Shown one piece after another: positions 1 through 6,686 of a DNA stretch of 10,122 bases (positions are counted from its first letter, which is position 1; every line of letters begins with the position of its first letter). This DNA is from JAUPVN01 sp964423475 (lineage in GTDB: Bacteria; Patescibacteriota; Saccharimonadia; Saccharimonadales; CAIOMD01): NCBI GenBank assembly GCA_964423475.1, contig CAYRFD010000036.1, positions 1 through 10,122 on the forward strand. Direction: 5' to 3'. The notes under the pieces are model-generated. The model searched no databases. It saw nothing but the letters and a program-made list of their open reading frames with translations, and was not told the DNA's origin. A program made the translations under genes and the position numbers.

Positions 1-386
1 TTATTGCTGCAAGTGTGTTTGCCGTAGTTAGTATGTTAATAATATTTAACACCATTAGAATGGCCATCTTTACACGTGCAGACGAAATTCGTACCCAAAA
101 ACTATTGGGTGCTACCCCCGGGTATATTAGGGGTCCATTTTTGGTAGAATCTAGCATGTACGGCATAGTAGCGGGGATAATCTCTACTTCTTTGGTTATT
201 GTGGTTATAAGATCTTTAGGTAGTAAAATAGCAAATAATGCCGAATTTATAGAAACCTATGCACTATTAAGTGATCCACTAAATATTGTTTTAATGTATT
301 TGGGCTCTATCTTTTTAGGAGTGTTGGTTGGCGTAATATCTAGTAGTTTGGCAATGAACCGTTATCTTAAAATTAAGCATTGGTAA
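1..386 (+). CDS. ftsX: Cell-division ABC transporter permease-like protein FtsX (C-terminal part, 5' truncated)
   Basis: The reading frame is open through the left edge (first full codon at base 3), so only the last ~128 residues are present. They show the FtsX C-terminal layout: a transmembrane helix ending in the motif LIIFNTIRMAIFTR, a cytoplasmic coupling segment with EIRTQKLLGAT and RGPFLVES, another helix (about YGIVAGIISTSLVIVVI), a short outside loop of about 20 residues, and a last helix before a basic tail (RYLKIKHW). FtsX pairs with the ATPase FtsE at the division site and, in Gram-positives, transmits ATP hydrolysis across the membrane to switch on a peptidoglycan hydrolase such as PcsB. 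A CHAP hydrolase of PcsB type begins 45 bases downstream on the same strand, which fits that role. ftsE would be expected upstream, outside the window. The family call is firm; the partner relation is inferred from order. Confidence 0.9.
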   Translation, partial: IAASVFAVVSMLIIFNTIRMAIFTRADEIRTQKLLGATPGYIRGPFLVESSMYGIVAGIISTSLVIVVIRSLGSKIANNAEFIETYALLSDPLNIVLMYLGSIFLGVLVGVISSSLAMNRYLKIKHW

Positions 387-420
387 AATAAGCAAAGTTT
401 ATAAATTTACTTTTATTGGT

Positions 421-429
421 GGGGGGTGA
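421..429 (+). promoter_or_regulatory. Shine-Dalgarno sequence of the first CHAP gene
   Basis: The stretch GGGGGGTGA matches the anti-Shine-Dalgarno complement AGGAGGTGA at 7 of 9 positions and lies 5 bases before the ATG at 432. It decides the start: a GTG at 426 in the same frame lies inside this element, and ATG 504 has no such site. Confidence 0.6.
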
Positions 430-431
430 AG

Positions 432-1625
432 ATGACGCAAAATAGGCTTGACGCTTATGTTAAAAGTGTGATAAAATTAGGCTTAGTTAAAAGAATACAA
501 AAAATGCTGCAAACAATAAAAAAATATCAACTACGATTTTATAGCATAATAGCAATCTTTGTTTTTGTATTGGCAATAGGGGCCATATATGTATCGCCCA
601 CAAAAACTACCCAAGCAGAAAGCTTAACAGAACTCCGTGCCAGAGCTGCAGAATTGCAAGCAAAAATTGATCAAACAAACGCCGCAGCTACAGATTTAGC
701 CGCACAAGGAGAAACCCTAAAAGCCAAAATTGCCGAGTTTGATGGCCAAATAGCCGCCGCCGATACACAAATATCCTTAATAAATAACAAGTTATCTCAG
801 CTAGAGATAGAACTAGTAAATGCCCAAACCGAACTAGACCGCCAAAAAGAACTACTGCGTGCTAGTGTAGTAGCCCTATATAAAAAAGGTGGAGCATCTA
901 CAGTAGAACTACTAGTAGGTAGCGATAGCTTTACTACCTTTTTTAATGAACAAACCTACCTAGAACGTCTTAAAACTGGAGTTCAAGAATCTACAGAAAA
1001 GGTTATAGCACTAAAACAGCAAATACAAACTCAAAAAGATGAACAAAAAAGCTTATTAAAAAAACAAGAAGAAGTTAGGGCTAGTATAGCGTCTACTCGC
1101 CAAGAGCGTAGCAATTTGTTAGCTCAAACTCAGGGCGAAGAATCTAAATATCGTGCTATATCAGAAGAGTTAAAGGCTCAGCAAACGCAATTATTAGCAG
1201 AAATTGTTTCTCGTAGTACGGTTGTTGTTAGCTCTTATTCTGGTGGTGGTTATCCAGATAAATGGGCAAATGCTCCATTAGATGCTTATGTAGATGATTG
1301 GGGTATGTATAGTCGTGAATGTGTTAGTTATGCTGCTTTTAAAGTTGCTTCTAGTGGTAGACACATGCCTTATTGGGGCGGTCGTGGCAATGCAAATCAA
1401 TGGCCTGCAAACGCTAGAGCTGCCGGCATACCAACGGGTAGTCAGCCCAAGGTAGGTGCAATTGCAGTATGGAACTTTGGTTATTACGGACACGTGGCTC
1501 ATGTAGATGCCATACTGTCTGATGGTAGGGTAAAGATAAGCGAATATAATGTTCCAGCCTGGACGGGTAACTATTCTGAACGCATAATTAGTGCCAACGA
1601 CCCTTACGTCTACATCTATTTTTAA
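432..1625 (+). CDS. PcsB-like secreted peptidoglycan hydrolase: coiled coil plus CHAP domain
   Basis: Predicted extracellular peptidoglycan amidase/endopeptidase of 397 residues. A basic N-terminus and hydrophobic helix (about residues 38-54) form a signal peptide or anchor, ending near TTQAES. Residues ~62-265 are Ala/Gln/Lys/Glu-rich heptad-like coiled coil, interrupted by a conserved non-helical patch with KKGGASTVELLVGSDSF. After a short Ser/Gly linker comes a CHAP domain with the catalytic Cys in SRECVSYAAF (~297), the His in YGHVAHVD (~354) and ISEYN near the end. This is the PcsB layout, in which the coiled coil holds the CHAP domain inactive until FtsEX acts; ftsX lies directly upstream, so co-transcription is likely. 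ATG 432 is chosen for its ribosome binding site, giving a long ~37-residue n-region. ATG 504 is the alternative: its context AAAATGCTGC is identical to the start of the downstream paralogue. Family call firm; cleaved bond not determinable. Confidence 0.88.
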   Translation: MTQNRLDAYVKSVIKLGLVKRIQKMLQTIKKYQLRFYSIIAIFVFVLAIGAIYVSPTKTTQAESLTELRARAAELQAKIDQTNAAATDLAAQGETLKAKIAEFDGQIAAADTQISLINNKLSQLEIELVNAQTELDRQKELLRASVVALYKKGGASTVELLVGSDSFTTFFNEQTYLERLKTGVQESTEKVIALKQQIQTQKDEQKSLLKKQEEVRASIASTRQERSNLLAQTQGEESKYRAISEELKAQQTQLLAEIVSRSTVVVSSYSGGGYPDKWANAPLDAYVDDWGMYSRECVSYAAFKVASSGRHMPYWGGRGNANQWPANARAAGIPTGSQPKVGAIAVWNFGYYGHVAHVDAILSDGRVKISEYNVPAWTGNYSERIISANDPYVYIYF

Positions 1626-1644
1626 AAAAGATAATAAAAAAATA

Positions 1645-2475
1645 ATGAGTAAAGAAATAAGTCCTTCAAGGGAACAATATGGAATAGAAAATAGTAGCTT
1701 TAGCGATTTATTAAAAAAAGATATAAGCCAACTAAATGAAATATTATATAGTAATGTTCAGTCTGTAGAGATATGTACAAAATTTGTTGCTAAGAAATTG
1801 CATCAGTATGGTATTCGCGTTGGTAATATAGATAATATTAAAGAAACTAAAAATCTTTTCGGTAGTTTTACAATAGACGGCAAAAGCCTTGGTGTAGATG
1901 ATAGGGCTCAATTATTATTATTAATTAATGATCTAAGCGTAAGTTTGAATAAAAAATTTTTAGATCAAATTGAAGAAAGAGGCGCTCAGGTGTTTACTGA
2001 TGCAGTAGCAATTGCTAAGGATGCACTAGGGCCTGAACCTTCTTTGCTGGATACTTTAGAAGAATATATAAAAACTACAGACGAATTATTACGAGCTGAA
2101 TGTGATGAGAACGGTGTATCACCCGATAGTAAAGAATATACGAGGGCAAAGGATTATTATGTACAGGCATTATCTATATCTCAAGAAGCTTCATGCATAC
2201 AAAGAGATCAAAAAGGAGAATTTCAAAAATACATTGATGCGGTTGAGACTCTGTGTAATATGATATTTGATAGTCCATTTACTGAAGATTATATTGTTGA
2301 ACAAGATGGTAGCACAAAGACGGCAGCGGTATTTGTGGCTATTAGTCTTGTTGATGACTCAGAAAAAACTGAAATAATTTTAGATAGAAGTTTAATAATT
2401 AAATACGCTAACGAGCTTTTAGGTAAGTTAAAAGGACTAGAAACTAAATATTTAGAAGAAAGTAGTGCAGATTAA
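1645..2475 (+). CDS. Hypothetical acidic soluble protein between the two CHAP hydrolases
   Basis: I do not recognise this 276-residue protein. It has no signal peptide and no transmembrane helix, is rich in Asp/Glu and Lys, and appears mostly helical with amphipathic stretches (for example QLLLLINDLSVSLNKKFLDQ and TLEEYIKTTDELLRAE). A more beta-like segment follows late in the protein (AAVFVAISLVDDSEKTEIIL). Four scattered cysteines show no metal-binding pattern. It should be cytoplasmic. The start is ATG 1645, 19 bases after the stop of the upstream CHAP gene. The frame stays open to 1591, but that would overlap the CHAP coding end. No Shine-Dalgarno is visible (AAAAAAATA before the ATG). 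Leucine is coded mainly by TTA, whereas the flanking hydrolases use many CTA codons. Read-through from the ftsX-CHAP unit is the likely source of transcription. A cytoplasmic factor for division or hydrolase export is possible but only guilt by association. Confidence 0.72.
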   Translation: MSKEISPSREQYGIENSSFSDLLKKDISQLNEILYSNVQSVEICTKFVAKKLHQYGIRVGNIDNIKETKNLFGSFTIDGKSLGVDDRAQLLLLINDLSVSLNKKFLDQIEERGAQVFTDAVAIAKDALGPEPSLLDTLEEYIKTTDELLRAECDENGVSPDSKEYTRAKDYYVQALSISQEASCIQRDQKGEFQKYIDAVETLCNMIFDSPFTEDYIVEQDGSTKTAAVFVAISLVDDSEKTEIILDRSLIIKYANELLGKLKGLETKYLEESSAD

Positions 2476-2509
2476 TTATTAAATAAATGTAATTATGTGT
2501 TTTATTTGC

Positions 2510-2531
2510 CATAAGTATCTTGACACTTATG
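2510..2531. repeat. 7-bp perfect inverted repeat overlapping the -35 box
   Basis: CATAAGT at 2510-2516 and ACTTATG at 2525-2531 are perfect reverse complements around an 8-base centre. The right arm and centre cover the TTGACA of the promoter driving the second CHAP gene, a position typical of a repressor operator. With no T-run after it, it does not look like a terminator. The arms are short and AT-rich, so chance remains possible. Confidence 0.4.
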
Positions 2532-2548
2532 CTTATAGAGAGCATACT
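2520..2548 (+). promoter_or_regulatory. Sigma70-type promoter of the second CHAP gene
   Basis: A perfect TTGACA (2520-2525) is followed by a 17-base spacer and CATACT (2543-2548), which keeps the key second A and last T of the -10 box (4 of 6). Transcription would start near 2555, leaving about 20 bases before ATG 2574. It gives the second CHAP gene an initiation point independent of ftsX. Predicted from pattern only. Confidence 0.55.
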
Positions 2549-2573
2549 AAAATAGTAATAATAAAATAAAAAA

Positions 2574-3876
2574 ATGCTGCGCAACAAACCAATAAATTAT
2601 CTTCAGTTCTTTAGTATATCAATAATACTTGTGCTGCTAGTAGTTGGTTTTAGCGTATATCCTATTAATAGCCAAAATACAGCAAATGCAGCTACAACTA
2701 GCCAGCTACAGCAAAAAAAAGATCAATTAGAGCAACAAATTAAAGCTAATAATGCTAAGGCCGATGCACTTGCAGGAGAAGCAGACAGTTTACAAAAAAA
2801 GATATCTCAATTAGATAACGAAATTTCTACCTTAAATACTCAAACAGAGCTAGCAGGCCTAAAGGCAAACGAACTAGAGCAAAAATACACACAAGCTCAA
2901 ACAGAGCTAGATCGTCAAAAAGAACTACTGCGTGCCAGTGTAGTAGCTCTATATAAAAAAGGTGGTGCATCTACAGTAGAACTACTAGTAGGTAGCGATA
3001 GCTTTACTACCTTTTTTAACGAACAAACCTACCTAGAACGCTTAAAGTCTGGTGTGCAAGATTCTGCAGAAAAGGTAATTAAGCTTAAAGACCAAATAAA
3101 ATCTCAACAAGAAGAGCAGGCTAAATTATTAGAACAGCAAAAAGCCCAACAAGCGCTGGTAGCCTCTGCAAAAACAGAAAAACAGCAAGTTTTGGCACAA
3201 ACACAGGGTCAAGAGGGCGAATATCGTGAAAGGTCAAAGCAGTTGCTTGCCGAACAGCGTGCCGCCCAAGAAGAAATTGTTAAACAAAGTGTGTTTGTTA
3301 GCACCCCAGAGCCCGTTATTCAGGTTAGTGCACCAACTGTTGCTCCAGCTCAAGACACTAACAATCAAACAAGTGCCAGCAACCCTAATGGTGCTCAACC
3401 AGCACCAGCACCAACCCCAGCACCCAGTGCTCCAGTAAGTTCATCATACCCTTATAGAAGCGCAGTTTGTGTTGGTACCGGGCGTGTAGATGGGCCATGT
3501 TACGATTTTGTTTGGCAAATGCCAGACGGCAGGGTAATAGACGAATGGACTTATTACATGCGTAACTGCACATCTTATGTTGCTTTCAGAATTGCCGGCA
3601 ATGGCCACAGTAGCGCTGTAAGATGGCTTGGTAATGGCGGACAATGGTATTCTAGGGCGGCCGCAAAAGGTATAGCTGTTGGCTCAACGCGTTGGTGCTG
3701 CTGTATCATTTAATTTTAGGGGTAGCCCCTATGGGCACGTAGCTTATGTAGAAGAAGTTTTAAATGGAGGTAGCCAGTTTAGGATTAGTGAATATAATAT
3801 GAGATTAGACGGCACTTATACTTCTAGGGTTGTAAATACTAGCGATTCAACTGTAACTGGTTTTGTATATTTTTAA
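2574..3876 (+). pseudogene. PcsB-like coiled-coil/CHAP peptidoglycan hydrolase, frameshifted in the CHAP domain
   Basis: Paralogue of the hydrolase at 432-1625, with the same plan: signal peptide (hydrophobic ~10-27, cleavage likely after NTANA), coiled coil (~42-235), and CHAP domain (~290 to end). A Pro/Ala/Gln-rich linker (~250-290, PAPAPTPAPSAP) is absent from the paralogue. The CHAP Cys is at residue 332 (MRNCTSYVAF). The first frame stops at 3711-3713 after a non-homologous tail (TRWCCCII, 379 residues). Homology resumes in the +1 frame from about 3688 (RVGAAVSFNF) with the catalytic His (YGHVAYVE, codon 3736-3738) and RISEYN, ending with TAA at 3874-3876. The shift must fall between 3676 and 3710. 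Ungapped alignment with the paralogue would need five more bases near 3687. Without a shift the product lacks its His and should be catalytically dead. A real mutation, an assembly error or translational slippage are all possible. Residues 108-158 are identical to the paralogue. Confidence 0.82.
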
Positions 3877-3886
3877 GTCTAGAGTT

Positions 3887-4846
3887 TTATACTGGTAATT
3901 TTTGATAAATTTTTCGGGCCGATTGCAGTAATTTGTATTTTTTGCTTAAGGGCTTTTCGTAAGTTCCATTATAAGTAACTTCTGTGCCTCCAAAAGAACG
4001 TTTAAATTTGCTAAAGCCCGCCCATTTATGGTTGGGCTGATCTATAGGAGAAACCCCAAACAAATCAAAAGCCGTTAATCCTTGTTGTTTTGCTTGTTGC
4101 ATAGCATAAACTAACAGGGGAGACGCCGCACTAACTTTTCGGGCCTCGGCAAATGCCCCGGCATACATGTAATAACGAGTTTTTGTTTTTGTATCATCAA
4201 CAAAAATAGCACCAGCTACTGGTTTGTTATCTAAATAAGCGTAAATTAAGCACGCATTTTTTTGTGGGCCTATTGTATCTAATAAAGTTTTATAGTAATT
4301 GCCGCTATGAAAAATTGCATTATTACGTTGGGCTGTAGTATTAACCATATCTATAAATGGTTTTAACTCATCTGATTTATAAAATAGTTTAAAAGATATG
4401 TTGTTATCAAATGCCTTGCGCCACAAATATTGATTTGTTTTGCTCATGTTTTTTAAAACATCATCAAAATTATCAGATAAATCTATAATTAGTGTTTGCG
4501 GTGGTTGAGAATTGCGGGCAGTTTTAATGTACCCTAAATTTAATAAAAGCTGGCTATTTTGTAGGGGTGTGGTAGGGTCTATTCTTATGTAATCTGCCTT
4601 ATTGTTTTTTGCAATTTGCTCTAATTTATTTAAAGCCTCTGTAAGTGCAGTATCGTTTATTGCGTATGGCCCATAGGGTGTGTAAAGTCTTTTAAAAAGT
4701 TTACCAGCTTTACCGTACCCAGACTCTGCAATAGCGTTAAATTGCCAGCCATTAACAGATTGCTCAAAAACTTGTCTGTTAAGAGCTTTATTAAAATCAG
4801 CCCAAACGTTAGATTGGAGTAAATTACATATATTTTTGTAAGCCAT
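3887..4846 (-). CDS. FemA/FemB-family peptidyltransferase (peptidoglycan cross-bridge / lipid II aminoacyltransferase)
   Basis: A 319-residue cytoplasmic protein of the Fem family (double GNAT-like fold), which transfers amino acids from aminoacyl-tRNA to the stem-peptide side chain of lipid II. The N-terminus has the family opening (LLQSNVWADFNKAL, ~9-22) and LYTPYGPYA (~54-62). The second half holds an acetyltransferase-like strand pair (LIYAYLDNKPVAGAIF, ~200-215), then AFDLFGVSP (~259-267) and GFSKFKRSFGG (~277-287), the hallmark C-terminal Fem signature, followed by NGTYEKPLSKKYK. The length is short beside FemA/MurM (over 400 residues): the coiled-coil tRNA-synthetase-like arm is absent, as in many compact Fem homologues. 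The start is the ATG at 4844-4846, with a -10 box just upstream and no Shine-Dalgarno. Its stop lies 10 bases from the end of the convergent CHAP gene, and no terminator hairpin is visible between them. The amino acid added cannot be read from sequence. Confidence 0.85.
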   Translation of the reverse strand: MAYKNICNLLQSNVWADFNKALNRQVFEQSVNGWQFNAIAESGYGKAGKLFKRLYTPYGPYAINDTALTEALNKLEQIAKNNKADYIRIDPTTPLQNSQLLLNLGYIKTARNSQPPQTLIIDLSDNFDDVLKNMSKTNQYLWRKAFDNNISFKLFYKSDELKPFIDMVNTTAQRNNAIFHSGNYYKTLLDTIGPQKNACLIYAYLDNKPVAGAIFVDDTKTKTRYYMYAGAFAEARKVSAASPLLVYAMQQAKQQGLTAFDLFGVSPIDQPNHKWAGFSKFKRSFGGTEVTYNGTYEKPLSKKYKLLQSARKIYQKLPV

Positions 4847-4859
4847 AATTATTACTAAA

Positions 4860-4868
4860 ATTATAGCA
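4860..4868 (-). promoter_or_regulatory. Extended -10 promoter of the FemA/B-like gene
   Basis: On the - strand this reads TGCTATAAT, a consensus extended -10 (TGnTATAAT). It ends 13 bases before the ATG, so the transcript would start about 6 bases before it, too short for a Shine-Dalgarno. No clear -35 is seen, which an extended -10 can do without. Confidence 0.6.
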
Positions 4869-4914
4869 CATAAGATAAACGCTAAAGTTTATTTTAATAA
4901 TCATTAAGCTGTAG

Positions 4915-4920
4915 TATAAT
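4915..4920 (+). promoter_or_regulatory. -10 box of the S41 protease gene
   Basis: A perfect TATAAT ends 8 bases before ATG 4929, so transcription starting 6-7 bases after the box would begin almost at the start codon (leaderless). The -35 position (~4892-4897, TTTTAA) is weak. Between this box and the divergent FemA/B promoter, ATAAAC/GTTTAT (4875-4880, 4887-4892) forms a weak 6-bp inverted repeat. Confidence 0.5.
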
Positions 4921-4928
4921 AATTGAAT

Positions 4929-6167
4929 ATGGAAGAAATAAAAATAGGCTCCAAAAAACCCAAAAAAGTTTCTTTGGGCAAACAGTTTTTGCGTGGGTTT
5001 TTTATTGCTTTAATAATTGGCGGTGTATTTTTTGCAGGCTTGCAAATTGGTAGCGGTAGGTGGAGCTTATCTTTTAGCCAATCTGCCATAAAAAGCAACC
5101 AGGATCTACCTAATAAACTAGATTATTCTAGCGTAACAGAGGTTTATAATAAGCTTAAACAAAAGTTTGATGGCCCTCTAGATGAAGCTGCCCTAATTAA
5201 CGGCATGAAAAAGGGAATGGTAGACGCCGCAGGAGATCCTTATACAACTTATTTAGATAAAGAAGAAGCCGCCGAATTTGATTCTCAGCTAAATGGTACC
5301 TTCGAGGGCATAGGTGCTGTGCTTGCAAAAGATGGAGATTACGTAATTGTAGAAACTCCACTAAGTGGTTACCCAGCAGAAAAGGCTGGTTTAAAGGCGC
5401 GAGATATAATTATAAAAATTGATGATCAAGATGCAACAGGTCTTTCAACAGCAGAGGCGGTAAAACGCATACGTGGAGAAAAGGGTACAAATGTTAAATT
5501 AAATGTTGTACGTAATGGCGAGCCTCTAGAATTTAACGTAGTCCGTGAAACCATAAGTATTCCTAGCGTAGAAACAAGCTATGCCCAAAACGATACTATC
5601 GGGGTAATTAAAATCAATAGTTTTGGCACAGATACGGTAGCCTTGGTAGAAAAGGCCATTACAGAATTTAAGCTAAAAAACGTTAAAGGAATTGTTGTAG
5701 ATTTGCGTAATAACCCAGGCGGGTATTTAGACGGTGCCGTAAAAGTTTCTGGAAATTGGCTTAAAAAAGGCCAAGTAATTGTAGAAGAAAAGCGCGATGA
5801 TAAAGTTGTAGAAAGCTTTAAGGCTACCAAAGATGGCACGTTGTTGGGTGTGCCTACAGTGGTGCTTATAAACGAGGGTAGCGCAAGCGCAAGCGAAATT
5901 ATGGCCGGTGCTTTAAGAGATAATGGTGCAGCCACATTGGTTGGTGTAACTACCTACGGTAAAGGCAGTGTGCAAGAAGTAGTTCAGTTTGATGATGGTG
6001 GGGCACTTAAAGTTACAGTTGCAAGATGGTATACGCCAAGTGGTAAAAATATTAACAAAGATGGTATTGCCCCAGATCAAAAAATAGAGCTAACAGAAGA
6101 AAACTTTAAAAATAAGCAAGATCCCCAGTTTGATGCTGCAATACAAAAATTAACTAGTCAACCATAA
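4929..6167 (+). CDS. Membrane-anchored C-terminal processing peptidase (PDZ + S41 serine protease)
   Basis: A 412-residue CtpA/CtpB/Prc-type protease acting outside the cytoplasmic membrane. A Lys-rich N-terminus precedes one transmembrane anchor (~20-39, FFIALIIGGVFFAGLQIG). A short helical N-terminal region ends in DPYTTYLDKEEAAEF, typical of the family. The PDZ domain (~122-198) starts with GTFEGIGAV and includes AEKAGLKARDIIIKI. The S41 core (~220-390) has VDLRNNPGGYL, the nucleophile Ser320 in EGSASASEI and the base Lys345 in YGKGSVQ, at the usual 25-residue spacing, with Gln349 following. YTPSGKNINKDGIAPD closes the core. All catalytic residues are present, so it should be active. ATG 4929 is preferred to the in-frame TTG at 4923 because the -10 box lies so close. 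The family trims or degrades envelope proteins, including cell-wall hydrolases; a role in turnover of the CHAP hydrolases here is inference. Confidence 0.93.
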   Translation: MEEIKIGSKKPKKVSLGKQFLRGFFIALIIGGVFFAGLQIGSGRWSLSFSQSAIKSNQDLPNKLDYSSVTEVYNKLKQKFDGPLDEAALINGMKKGMVDAAGDPYTTYLDKEEAAEFDSQLNGTFEGIGAVLAKDGDYVIVETPLSGYPAEKAGLKARDIIIKIDDQDATGLSTAEAVKRIRGEKGTNVKLNVVRNGEPLEFNVVRETISIPSVETSYAQNDTIGVIKINSFGTDTVALVEKAITEFKLKNVKGIVVDLRNNPGGYLDGAVKVSGNWLKKGQVIVEEKRDDKVVESFKATKDGTLLGVPTVVLINEGSASASEIMAGALRDNGAATLVGVTTYGKGSVQEVVQFDDGGALKVTVARWYTPSGKNINKDGIAPDQKIELTEENFKNKQDPQFDAAIQKLTSQP

Positions 6168-6175
6168 TGCTTTTG

Positions 6176-6205
6176 TTGCATAAAAGGGTATAAGTCAGGT
6201 ACTAT
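6176..6205 (+). promoter_or_regulatory. Putative promoter of the response regulator gene
   Basis: TTGCAT (6176-6181), an 18-base spacer and TACTAT (6200-6205; 4 of 6 matches) lie directly before ATG 6212. The -10 ends only 6 bases before the start codon, implying a leaderless message. A short CTTTT/AAAAG inverted repeat (6170-6174, 6182-6186) overlaps it; without a T-run it is unlikely to terminate the protease transcript. Read-through from the protease gene, 44 bases upstream, is the alternative. Confidence 0.35.
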
Positions 6206-6211
6206 AAAGAT

Positions 6212-6607
6212 ATGGATACACAACAAAACAACGCATTAGAAAAAAAGATATTAATGGTAGAAGATGACGAAGGTCTAGCCGCCGTATATGTTGCTCGTTT
6301 GCAAGCAGAAGGTTTTAATGTACAACGCGTAGCTAACGGAGAAGAAGCCTTAGCTGCAGCTATATCATTTAAACCAGACTTAATTTTGTTAGACGTTATG
6401 ATGCCCAAAGTTAGTGGCTTTGATGTTCTAGATATATTAAAAAACACACCAGAAACCACAAATATTCGTATTATTATGCTTACAGCCCTTAGTCAAGATG
6501 CAGACAAAGAACGTGCACAAGAGCTTGGTGCCGATGACTACTTAGTAAAAAGCCAAGTTGTTATAGCCGATGTTGTAGAACGCATTAAGCACCATTTAGA
6601 TATTTAA
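6212..6607 (+). CDS. Stand-alone receiver-domain response regulator (CheY-like)
   Basis: A 131-residue protein that is one receiver domain with no output domain. The acidic pocket is Glu17/Asp18/Asp19 (MVEDDEG), the phosphoacceptor Asp61 in ILLDVMMP, the switch Thr91 in IIMLTALS, the aromatic switch position Tyr110, and the invariant Lys113 in DDYLVKSQ. All phosphorylation residues are intact. The length leaves only ~10 extra residues at the N-terminus, so it must signal by protein contact, or pass phosphate on, rather than bind DNA. No histidine kinase is encoded in the window; the partner lies elsewhere. The gene lies between a protease and an FHA-domain protein on the same strand, but the FHA gene has its own promoter, so a functional link is only suggestive. 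The family call is firm. Confidence 0.93.
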   Translation: MDTQQNNALEKKILMVEDDEGLAAVYVARLQAEGFNVQRVANGEEALAAAISFKPDLILLDVMMPKVSGFDVLDILKNTPETTNIRIIMLTALSQDADKERAQELGADDYLVKSQVVIADVVERIKHHLDI

Positions 6608-6630
6608 TAACTACATTTTGTAATTTATAA

Positions 6631-6659
6631 TTGACAAAAAACAAAACTTATGCTATATT
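6631..6659 (+). promoter_or_regulatory. Strong sigma70-type promoter of the FHA gene
   Basis: A perfect TTGACA (6631-6636), a 17-base spacer and TATATT (6654-6659; 5 of 6) preceded by TG at 6651-6652, giving an extended -10 as well. Transcription would start near 6666, about 20 bases before ATG 6687. This is the best promoter match in the window and separates the FHA gene from the response regulator. Confidence 0.72.
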
Positions 6660-6686
6660 TAAATTAGTAAATAAGCTACAACAAAC

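Noticed and set aside
1591..1644. Possible upstream start for the hypothetical protein, overlapping the CHAP coding end
   Set aside because: ATG 1645 follows the CHAP stop directly; the earlier start would overlap 35 bases of conserved CHAP coding sequence and adds residues without structure.
2481..2507. AAATAAA...TTTATTT inverted repeat after the hypothetical gene, as a terminator
   Set aside because: All-AT 7-bp stem with a 13-base loop and no following T-run; expected by chance in such AT-rich DNA.
3684..3713. Programmed ribosomal frameshift in the second CHAP gene
   Set aside because: No slippery heptamer, internal Shine-Dalgarno or stable downstream hairpin is evident; mutation or assembly error is simpler. 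Kept as a finding only for the frame break itself.
4904..5098. Short - strand open frame over the protease start
   Set aside because: It is antisense to the lysine-rich start and membrane anchor of the S41 protease and has no start signals or recognisable features.
5880..5894. Tandem AGCGCA repeat
   Set aside because: It simply encodes the conserved SASAS of the S41 active site; a coding constraint, not a repeat element.
5579..5935. 118-codon - strand open frame inside the protease gene
   Set aside because: It lies opposite the conserved S41 catalytic core, is low-complexity in Ser/Thr/Pro, and has no promoter or ribosome binding site.
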